Shown piece after piece: positions 30,299 through 37,086 of a stretch of 64,000 nt of DNA. The notes below the pieces were generated by a model, which did not search any database, was not told where the DNA came from, and saw only the letters and a list, made by a program, of their open reading frames with translations. Source of the stretch: Streptomyces lincolnensis. Lineage in GTDB: Bacteria > Actinomycetota > Actinomycetes > Streptomycetales > Streptomycetaceae. The position numbers and the translations under genes are program-made. Positions within the stretch are counted from its first letter, which is position 1, and the number at the start of each line of letters is the position of its first letter. The DNA lies in assembly GCF_001685355.1 (NCBI RefSeq), contig NZ_CP016438.1:9672001-9736000 (forward strand), read 5' to 3'.

Positions 30299-30811
30299 AG
30301 CGAAACTATACGCGCAGTACGGTACAACCTGTTTACGGTTGCGACGCTGACCTGGACTTTTTATCTGGTAGGGGATATGGCGCGGGTCTGCGTGCTTACC
30401 GCCTCCACCTGCGACTTCCCGGAAGTTCTCGCGAAAGTGTGCGCGTGTTGTGCGAGGGGTGGGGACCTTCGGTGGTGGGGCCGGTGGGGGCGTGACCGGG
30501 GAGGGGGCGGATGCCGCCACTGGTCGGCGCGGGGCGGACGCGGGTCTGCTGAAGTCATCGGACCCTTGAAGGCGCCGGGTGCGGGGTGTCTTGTGGGCCG
30601 CCTTCCTGTCCGGAATCGCTGTCTCGCTGGACGGGCGAGGTGCGGGCGGACGAAGGGCAAGGGGTAGTCCGGGAGGATGCCGACCCGTTGCATCGCCCCT
30701 GCGGTCGGGCCGCTTGCAGTCGGCTGGCCCCGAGGAGTCACGCGCCTGGGCCGTCCGAGCAGGGCGCGGCACGGCCGGGGCTCCGGCCGGTCGCCGGAAA
30801 GGGGAAGCCGC
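30299..30811. other. Intergenic region between iclR and lacI
   Basis: About 510 bases with no supported gene. The iclR-proximal end contains the likely iclR promoter (a TATAGT box on the minus strand at 30307-30312). The lacI-proximal end contains a GC hairpin (30773-30790). Nothing else could be supported. Confidence 0.5.
30773..30790 (-). terminator. Candidate terminator after the frcBCA-lacI operon
   Basis: CGGCCGG (30773-30779) pairs perfectly with CCGGCCG (30784-30790) across a four-base loop, 22 bases past the lacI stop. There is no T-run, as is usual for Streptomyces hairpin terminators. Confidence 0.45.
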
Positions 30812-31834
30812 CTACGGCTTGGGCGCGCGTTGCTCTCCCGAGCCCCGGACGATCAGCCGGGTGGGCACGGTGATGGTGCGAGCCCGGGAGCGGTCGCCGT
30901 CGAGGCGGGCCAGGGCGGTGGCCGCGGCGCTGCGGCCGAGTTCTTCGGGGTCCTGCGCGACGACGGTCAGGGCCGGTTCGAGTGTCTCCGCGAGTGAGAC
31001 GTCGTCGAAGGCGACGACTGCTACGTCTTTACGCTTGCTGCGGGCGAGTTGGGCGACGATGCCGAGGGCCATGATGTTGTTTCCGGCGAACAGGGCGGTG
31101 GGGGCATCGGCCAGTGCGAGGAGTTGGGCGGTCGCGGCCTCGGCGCCTGGCTGGTCGTGGCTGTTGGCGACGAGCGCGCGGTCGTAGGGGATGTCGGCTT
31201 CCTGCAGGGCCGCGCGGTATCCGGCGAGACGTTCGCGGCGGGTGTAGAGCTTGGTGGGGAGGTCGCCGACGAATCCGATACGGCGGTGTCCGTGGGCGAT
31301 GAGGTGGGCGACGCCTTCTTGGGCTCCGGCACGGTTGGAGCTGACGATGCTGTCCGTGGGCAGGCCGACTCCCGGTCGGTCGAGGAAAACGATGGGAAGC
31401 CCCGCCGTACGGTGGGACTTGAGGTGGGAGTGGGCGGCGCCGACGGACGGCACGACGATGAGGATGCTGACGCGACGGGCGAGGAACTTGTCCGTCAGGG
31501 CGCGTTCGCGGTCGGGGTCGTCCGCGGACGAGCCCATGAGGAGGGTCAGTCCGCGTTCGCGGACGGTGTCCTCGATGGCGCGGGCCACGGCTCCGAAGAA
31601 GGGGTTGGCGAGGTCGGGGATGACCAGTCCGATGGTGGTGTCCGGACCGCCGACGCGGATGTTGCGAGCCATGAGGTTCGGCTGGAAGCCCAGCTTGGCC
31701 ACCGCGGCGAGTACCTGTTCCCGCGTCTGCGCCGAGGCGGGTCCGTCCTCGTTGAGGACACGGGAGACTGTCTTGGCGCTGACGCCGACTTCTCGTGCGA
31801 CATCGGCAAGGGTGGGGCGGCGGCTCGCTGCCAT
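30812..31834 (-). CDS. LacI-family regulator of the fructose/fructan genes
   Basis: Protein of 340 residues. The N-terminal LacI headpiece is TLADVAREVGVSAKTVSRVLN. The hinge is GFQPNLMARNIR. The periplasmic-binding-like effector domain includes IGLVIPDLANPFFGAVARAI and HRRIGFVGDLPT. It is the last gene of the transporter unit after the ATPase gene, with 77 bases between. It is the best candidate to bind the paired TGTCATCGWTGACA boxes at 34989-35018 and 39756-39785, which flank the same regulon; that link is inference. Confidence 0.92.
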   Translation of the reverse strand: MAASRRPTLADVAREVGVSAKTVSRVLNEDGPASAQTREQVLAAVAKLGFQPNLMARNIRVGGPDTTIGLVIPDLANPFFGAVARAIEDTVRERGLTLLMGSSADDPDRERALTDKFLARRVSILIVVPSVGAAHSHLKSHRTAGLPIVFLDRPGVGLPTDSIVSSNRAGAQEGVAHLIAHGHRRIGFVGDLPTKLYTRRERLAGYRAALQEADIPYDRALVANSHDQPGAEAATAQLLALADAPTALFAGNNIMALGIVAQLARSKRKDVAVVAFDDVSLAETLEPALTVVAQDPEELGRSAAATALARLDGDRSRARTITVPTRLIVRGSGEQRAPKP

Positions 31835-31911
31835 GGAGGAAACCGTCTCCTGAGTGCTCTCGGGTTCCGGCCGCGGCCTCGGCCGGAACGTGCGAGAGCG
31901 GGGTTGAGCTG

Positions 31912-32748
31912 TCAGGTGGCCTGGACTCCGGCGGCTTTCGCCGCCGCGGAATCCGCTACGACAGTATCTCCGGCCGCGTCGACGGTGAGGGCGCCGGTCA
32001 TGATGGCGACGACCTCGGCCATGGAGTAGTCGGAGGGCTTGATCACGGCGGCGCGCCGGCCCAGCCGGTGGACGTGGATCCGGTCGGCGATCTCGAAGAC
32101 ATGGGGCATGTTGTGGCTGATCAGGACGACCGGCATGCCCTTGTCGCGGACGCGGCGGATGAGGTCGAGGACCTGTCCGGACTCCTTGACGCCGAGGGCG
32201 GCGGTGGGTTCGTCCATGACGACGACGCTGCGGGCCCAGGCGACGGCGCGGGCGACCGCGACGGCCTGCCGCTGTCCGCCGGAGAGGGTCTCGACCGACT
32301 GGGTCAGCGAGCGCAGCCCGATCTTCAGGTCGGCCATGTGCTCGGCGGCCTCCTGGCGCATGCGCTTCTTGTCGAGCATGCGGAGGGCGCTGCCGAGGAT
32401 GCCCGGGCGGCGCAGCTCGCGGCCCAGAAACATGTTCGAGGCGATGTCCATGGAAGCTGCCACGGCCAGGTCCTGATAGACCGTCTCGATGCCGTGAGCG
32501 CGTGCGCTCTGAGGGCCGGAGAACTGGATCGGCTTGCCATTGAGGCGGATCTCGCCCTCGTCCGGTACCACCGCGCCGGTGAGGGCCTTGATGAGGCTGG
32601 TCTTGCCGGCGCCGTTGTCACCGATGACGGCGAGGACCTCGCCGGGCAGCAGGTCGAAGTCGGCGCCGTCGATGGCGGTGACGTGACCGTAGCGCTTGAC
32701 CAGACCACGGGCCTGCAGGACAGGAGTGGGGGAGGAGGTGGCGCTCAT
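31912..32748 (-). CDS. Sugar ABC transporter ATP-binding protein (FrcA-like)
   Basis: Single-ATPase-domain protein of 278 residues, shorter than the double-domain RbsA type and like FrcA. Walker A is GDNGAGKTSLIKAL near residue 45. The signature is ETLSGGQRQAVAVARA. Walker B is SVVVMDEPTAALG, followed by the switch His in VVLISHNMPHVFEIADRI. The start at 32748 shares one base with the permease stop (TGATG), so translation is coupled. It powers the adjacent permease and binding protein. Confidence 0.92.
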   Translation of the reverse strand: MSATSSPTPVLQARGLVKRYGHVTAIDGADFDLLPGEVLAVIGDNGAGKTSLIKALTGAVVPDEGEIRLNGKPIQFSGPQSARAHGIETVYQDLAVAASMDIASNMFLGRELRRPGILGSALRMLDKKRMRQEAAEHMADLKIGLRSLTQSVETLSGGQRQAVAVARAVAWARSVVVMDEPTAALGVKESGQVLDLIRRVRDKGMPVVLISHNMPHVFEIADRIHVHRLGRRAAVIKPSDYSMAEVVAIMTGALTVDAAGDTVVADSAAAKAAGVQAT

Positions 32749-33761
32749 CAACGGGCCTTCTTCCGGGAGATCTGGTCGACGGTCACCGCGAGGATCACCA
32801 GGACTCCGGTGATGAGGGTCTGGTAGATGGAGGCGACGCCCATCAGCTGCAGGCCGTTGCGGAAGACTCCGACGATGAGGACGCCGATGAACGTGCCCAG
32901 GACCGATCCGCGTCCGCCGAAGAGGCTGGTGCCGCCGAGGACCACGGCGGTGATGCTGTCCAGGTTGTCGGTCTGCCCGGCCTGCGGGTCGCCGACGCCG
33001 GTGCGGGAGATGAGCAGCAGGGCGGCGATGCCGTAGAGGATGCCGGCCACGGTGTAGACGCCGATGGTCAGCCGGGAGGTCCGGATGCCGTTCAGCCGGG
33101 CCGCTTCCGGGCTGTTGCCCAGGGCGTAGACGTGCCGGCCCCAGCCGGTGCTGCTCAACGCGTAGGCGAGGAGGAGGAACAGGGCGATGGTGACCAGCGA
33201 GCCGTAGGTGATGTCGGTCTTGCCGAGCGGGAAGGTCTGCCCGAGAGCCGTCAGCGGGCCGGGCAGGTTGGTGACCGTCTGCTCCTCGGAGTAGATGTGC
33301 GTCAGCGCGAACGCCACGTTGAGCATGCCGAGGGTGACGATGAACGGCGGCAGCGGGATCTTCTGCACCAACGCGCCGTTGAGCATGCCGAAGCCGCCGC
33401 AGACGACAAGGCCCAGCGCGATCGCGGCGAGCGGGGGCAGGGAGCCCTCGGCGGCCATTTTGGCGATCATGATGCTGCCGAACGCCATCACCGCTCCGCA
33501 CGACAGGTCGATGCCCGCCGTGAGGATGATCAGGGTCTGGCCGATGGCGAGGGTGCCGACGACCATGACCTGCTGCACGATCAGCGAGAAGTTCCCGCCG
33601 GTGAGGAACTGGTCGCTAGAGAAGGAGAAGAAGGCACAGGCCAGGAGGAGGGCGACCAGCGGGCCGGTGGTCGGTTGCGTGAGCAGTCTGCGGACCGGGG
33701 TCGGTGCTTTGAGCTCCGAGTAGGGCGTGGACGTGGAGGGTGGCGTGGACGTGGCAGTCAT
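32748..33761 (-). CDS. Sugar ABC transporter permease (FrcC/RbsC-like)
   Basis: Protein of 337 residues with about eight to ten hydrophobic segments of the BPD_transp_2 family. Landmarks are IGQTLIILTAGIDLSCGAVM near residue 75, the cytoplasmic loop GNSPEAARLNGIRTSRL that contacts the ATPase, and ITAVVLGGTSLFGGRGSVLG. It is separated from the binding-protein gene by 152 bases that contain a strong hairpin, and is directly joined to the ATPase gene. Confidence 0.92.
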   Translation of the reverse strand: MTATSTPPSTSTPYSELKAPTPVRRLLTQPTTGPLVALLLACAFFSFSSDQFLTGGNFSLIVQQVMVVGTLAIGQTLIILTAGIDLSCGAVMAFGSIMIAKMAAEGSLPPLAAIALGLVVCGGFGMLNGALVQKIPLPPFIVTLGMLNVAFALTHIYSEEQTVTNLPGPLTALGQTFPLGKTDITYGSLVTIALFLLLAYALSSTGWGRHVYALGNSPEAARLNGIRTSRLTIGVYTVAGILYGIAALLLISRTGVGDPQAGQTDNLDSITAVVLGGTSLFGGRGSVLGTFIGVLIVGVFRNGLQLMGVASIYQTLITGVLVILAVTVDQISRKKAR

Positions 33762-33832
33762 GCGAGGTCCTTGTCGGAAGACACAAGTCCATGTCAGGAC
33801 TGGTCAGTCGTTGTCGGACGGCAGGAGGGCGA

Positions 33833-33874
33833 GGGGCGGCCGTCCCCGGTCGGGGAGGAGGGGCCGGCCGCCCC
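33833..33874 (-). terminator. Intercistronic hairpin between the binding-protein and permease genes
   Basis: GGGGCGGCCG (33833-33842) pairs perfectly with CGGCCGCCCC (33865-33874). The loop contains a second perfect hairpin, TCCCCG/CGGGGA (33843-33856). Such structures after a binding-protein gene usually stabilise its mRNA or partly terminate transcription, giving more binding protein than membrane parts. Confidence 0.6.
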
Positions 33875-33913
33875 GCTGAGGGGTGTCGAACGGCGGCAGC
33901 CGGGGGCGGCGGC

Positions 33914-34930
33914 TCAGCCCCAGCAGTTCTCCAGGCCGTAGGCGGTGTCCTTGGACGTGACGCCGTCCTGTGCCTTGTCGGTGATCAGGGTGACGCCGGT
34001 GTCGGTGTAACCCGACGCCTTCTTGCCGTCCTTGGCGTAGGTCACGACGGCCTTGACGCCCTCGGCGGCCATCTTGAGCGGGTACTGCTGCGAGGTCGCG
34101 GCGATCTTGCCGTCCTTGACCGCCTGGGTGCCCGTGCAGCCGCCGTCGACGGAGACGATCAGGACGTCCTTCTCCCGGCCCTTGGCCTTCAGCGCGGTGT
34201 ACGCGCCCAGCGCGGCCGGTTCGTTGATCGTGTAGACGACGTTGATGCCGGGTTCCTTCTGGAGGCAGTTCTCCATCGCCGTCTGGCCCTTGGACTGGTC
34301 GCCGCCGGTGTCCTGAGCACAGGCGACGTCCTTGTCGGTGGCGCCGAAGCCCTTGAGGAATCCGCTGTGCCGCTGGACGCCGACGGAGACGCCCGGCGCG
34401 AGGTCGAGGGCGGCTATCTTGGCGGCCTTGCCCTTCATCGCGGCCTTGGCGTACTCGCCGATCAGCTCGCCCGCCTTGACGTTGTCGGTGGCGAAGAGAG
34501 CGTCGACGGCGCTCTGCGGCTCGGTCGGGGTGTCGAGTGCGATGACCAGGACGCCCTTGGCGCGGGCCTTCTCGAGCGCGGGCACGATCGCCTTCGAGTC
34601 ACTGGGGGTGATCAGAATGCCCTTGACGCCGGAGGCGACCATGTTCTCGATGGCGGTGACCTGACCGGCGTTGTCTCCGTCGAACTTGCCGGCCGCGGTC
34701 ATGAGCTTGACGCCTTCGGCCTTCGCGGTCTTTTCCGCGCCTTCCTTCATCTTGACGAAGAACGGGTTGGTGTCGGTCTTGGTGATGAGGCCGACCTTGA
34801 CCTCGCCCGAACCGGTGCTCGTGCTGCCCGATCCGGATCCGGATCCACAGGCGGTCAGGGCGAGCGCTGCGGCACCCGTGCACGCGGCGGCTCTGAGCAA
34901 GGAGGAGGGCAGACGAGAGATGCGTGACAT
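33914..34930 (-). CDS. Sugar ABC transporter substrate-binding lipoprotein (FrcB-like)
   Basis: Protein of 338 residues with a lipoprotein signal; the lipobox is ALTACG with Cys near residue 27, followed by a Ser/Gly-rich linker. The mature part is a type-I periplasmic binding domain ([42 protein letters not shown]), of the ribose/fructose-binding group. First gene of the frcBCA-lacI unit. The neighbouring PfkB kinase and fructanase favour fructose as the ligand. Its promoter region shares a paired LacI-type operator with the divergent kinase gene. Confidence 0.92.
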   Translation of the reverse strand: MSRISRLPSSLLRAAACTGAAALALTACGSGSGSGSTSTGSGEVKVGLITKTDTNPFFVKMKEGAEKTAKAEGVKLMTAAGKFDGDNAGQVTAIENMVASGVKGILITPSDSKAIVPALEKARAKGVLVIALDTPTEPQSAVDALFATDNVKAGELIGEYAKAAMKGKAAKIAALDLAPGVSVGVQRHSGFLKGFGATDKDVACAQDTGGDQSKGQTAMENCLQKEPGINVVYTINEPAALGAYTALKAKGREKDVLIVSVDGGCTGTQAVKDGKIAATSQQYPLKMAAEGVKAVVTYAKDGKKASGYTDTGVTLITDKAQDGVTSKDTAYGLENCWG

Positions 34931-34988
34931 GAACGACTCCAGCGGGATGTCGGGCGGGTGGCCGGCAGCGGGGCATGCCGTCCAGCGA

Positions 34989-35018
34989 TGTCAACGATGA
35001 CCTATGTCATCGTTGACA
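34989..35018. promoter_or_regulatory. Paired LacI-type operator between frcB-like and pfkB-like genes
   Basis: Two 14-bp boxes, TGTCAACGATGACC (34989) and TGTCATCGTTGACA (35005), start 16 bases apart. Together they form a 30-bp inverted repeat with perfect 13-bp arms around CTAT. The site lies 59 bases from the binding-protein start and 179 bases from the kinase start. The same two-box arrangement precedes the GH32 fructanase gene. Confidence 0.8.
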
Positions 35019-35196
35019 CTGCCTGGCGAGGATGATGGACTCCGTTCCCCGGCAACGTCAATGCCTTGCACTCGTCACAAATCGGCAACGCCCCTCGGCG
35101 GTCGCCCGCCCGAGACCGTTCTCCGGCATGCCCGGGTCATGCCCGTTTCCGCTCCGCGCGTTCCAAGAAGGCGCGTTTCCAAGAGGAGAGCAGCCC

Positions 35197-36183
35197 ATGA
35201 GCCCGCGCCAGATCACCGTCCTGGGGGAGTGTGTCGCTGACGCGTTCACCGAACCCGCGTGTGCCCGGAACGAACTCGCCCTGCGCGTGCTGCCGGGCGG
35301 CGGACCCGCCAACACGGCGGTGGCCCTGGCCAGGCTCGGCACTCCGGCCCGCTTCCTCGCACGGCTGTCCGGTGACGTGTTCGGCCGCCTCTTCCGGGCC
35401 CACCTTGCGGCATCGGGCGTGGACCTCTCGCGCGCCGTCGAGGCCGCCGAGCCCAGCACGCTCGCCGTGGCCGAGCTGGACGCCCATGGGCAGGCCACGT
35501 TCTCCTTCCACGCCCAGGCCACCGCCGACTGGCAGTGGACCAGTGCGGAACTGGCCGCGGTGGACCTGACCGACACCGCTTGCGTCCACACCGGGTCACT
35601 GGCCCTGGTCAAGGAACCCGGGGCGGGCGTGGTGGAGGACTTCCTGGCAGCGGCCGCTCCCCGGGCCACCATCAGCATCGACCCCAACGTCCGCCCCCTC
35701 CTGGTACGTCCCGAGGTCTACCGTGCCCGGCTGGCACACTGGTGCGGCCTCGCCGATGTGCTGCGGCTGAGCGAGGACGATCTGGAACTCCTCCTGCCCG
35801 GAACACCGCCGGAGCAGGCGTGCGACACCTGGCATGCGGCGGGCGCGCGACTCGTCGTGATCACACGCGGCGCCGACGGCGCGCTGGCCTCACTCGACGG
35901 GGAACGGGTGCAGGTGCCGGCGGTGGCGACACCGGTCGTCGACACGGTCGGTGCGGGGGACTCCTTCACCGCCGGACTGCTGCACCACCTCGACACCCGC
36001 GGACTCCTCGGCGGCAGGCTGACGGACCTGCGTCTCGACGATGTCGAGGCAGCCTGCCTGTTCGCCACCCAGGTCGCGGCCCTGACCTGCTCCGTCGCCG
36101 GCCCGAACCCGCCGTGGCACGACCAGTTGGCGCCGTTCCCGACGGACGAGGCCGTCGTCCGGCACCTCGACTCAACCCACTGA
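35197..36183 (+). CDS. PfkB-family sugar kinase, probable fructokinase
   Basis: Protein of 328 residues; the start at 35197 has AGAGGAGAG upstream. PfkB signatures are LPGGGPANTAVALARLG near residue 32 and the C-terminal DTVGAGDSFTAGLLHHL with the catalytic Asp. Substrate-side residues around SIDPNVRP are also typical. It would phosphorylate incoming fructose, as expected beside a fructose-type ABC importer and a fructan-degrading enzyme. It is transcribed away from the transporter across the shared operator and is followed closely by an ABM-domain gene. Confidence 0.9.
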   Translation: MSPRQITVLGECVADAFTEPACARNELALRVLPGGGPANTAVALARLGTPARFLARLSGDVFGRLFRAHLAASGVDLSRAVEAAEPSTLAVAELDAHGQATFSFHAQATADWQWTSAELAAVDLTDTACVHTGSLALVKEPGAGVVEDFLAAAAPRATISIDPNVRPLLVRPEVYRARLAHWCGLADVLRLSEDDLELLLPGTPPEQACDTWHAAGARLVVITRGADGALASLDGERVQVPAVATPVVDTVGAGDSFTAGLLHHLDTRGLLGGRLTDLRLDDVEAACLFATQVAALTCSVAGPNPPWHDQLAPFPTDEAVVRHLDSTH

Positions 36184-36197
36184 AAGGACAGGAAACC

Positions 36198-36497
36198 ATG
36201 ACGAAAACCCTGCTCGCCGAGTTCACCGCCCGAGAGGGAACAGAGGACGAGGTCGCTCGCCTGATCCGGGACTACGCCCTGAAAGTGCGCGAAGAAGAAG
36301 GAAACCTGGCCTTCGACGTCTACACCAAGGAGACCAACCCGCGCGCCTACTGGATCTTCGAGGTCTACCGGGACGAGGACGCCTTCAAGGCACACCTGAA
36401 CGCCCCGTACGGCGCCCCTTTCAACGCCGTCCTCATCCCACTGATCGAGGAGGACGCCTCTGTACTGACGTTCCTCGAGGAGATTGACCGCACATAA
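36198..36497 (+). CDS. ABM-domain protein (putative quinol monooxygenase family)
   Basis: Small dimeric alpha/beta-barrel protein of 99 residues (LLAEFTAREGTEDEVARLIR, then EEEGNLAFDVYTKETNP and YWIFEVYRDEDAFKAHLN). It starts 15 bases after the kinase stop with AAGGACAGGAAA as ribosome binding site, so it is co-transcribed with the kinase. Its role with a sugar kinase is not obvious; related proteins sit in several sugar operons of actinobacteria. The reaction cannot be deduced. Confidence 0.82.
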   Translation: MTKTLLAEFTAREGTEDEVARLIRDYALKVREEEGNLAFDVYTKETNPRAYWIFEVYRDEDAFKAHLNAPYGAPFNAVLIPLIEEDASVLTFLEEIDRT

Positions 36498-36515
36498 ATC
36501 CACTCGCCCGCCCAC

Positions 36516-37034
36516 GTGGTCACGGCTAACGTGCGCAAGGTGATGACGGCCGACGATGTGTTGTCCATCCTTGCAGTGCTGCGGAACGCGGACGTCGACA
36601 TCTGGATCGGTGGCGGCTGGGGCATCGACGCCCTGGTCGGCGAGCGAACCCGCCTGCACCGCGACCTGGACCTGATGCACCGGGAGGACCAGGAACCGGA
36701 CGTCGTGGCGGCTCTCGCGGACGCCGGCTTCGTCGAGACCCTCGACTGGCGCCCCGTACGGTTCGTCGTCACCGATCCTCATGACCGGGAGATCGATCTT
36801 CACCCGCTGGTCTTTGCCGCGGACGGATCCGCCGTGCAGGCGTCACCCGACGCGGAGCACCCGTTCGCCTATCCCGCCTCATGTTTCGTCACTGGCACGA
36901 TTCTTGGGGCCACCGTCCCGTGCCTGTCGCCCGAGCAGCAGGTCTATTTCCACCAGGGCTATGAACCTGCTGATCACGACCGTCACGACATGGCCCGGCT
37001 CCGGGAGACCTTCGGGATCACCAGCCACTTCTGA
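36516..37034 (+). CDS. Nucleotidyltransferase, aminoglycoside/lincosamide adenylyltransferase-like
   Basis: Protein of up to 172 residues. Start is GTG at 36516 or, more likely by homology, ATG at 36543 (MTADDVLSILAVLRN). The nucleotidyltransferase core is GGWGIDALVGERTRLHRDLDL, with the Asp pair of the active site, and VTDPHDREIDLHPLVFA. This resembles the ANT(2'')/Lnu-type resistance enzymes in fold. Whether it modifies an antibiotic is unknown, and many Streptomyces carry such proteins without known resistance. It lies 19 bases after the ABM gene. Confidence 0.75.
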   Translation: MVTANVRKVMTADDVLSILAVLRNADVDIWIGGGWGIDALVGERTRLHRDLDLMHREDQEPDVVAALADAGFVETLDWRPVRFVVTDPHDREIDLHPLVFAADGSAVQASPDAEHPFAYPASCFVTGTILGATVPCLSPEQQVYFHQGYEPADHDRHDMARLRETFGITSHF

Positions 37035-37086
37035 GCCCGCGCGCCGGAAGCCGCTCCTGGGCGACCGGCGCACGGGCCCCGGCTCG

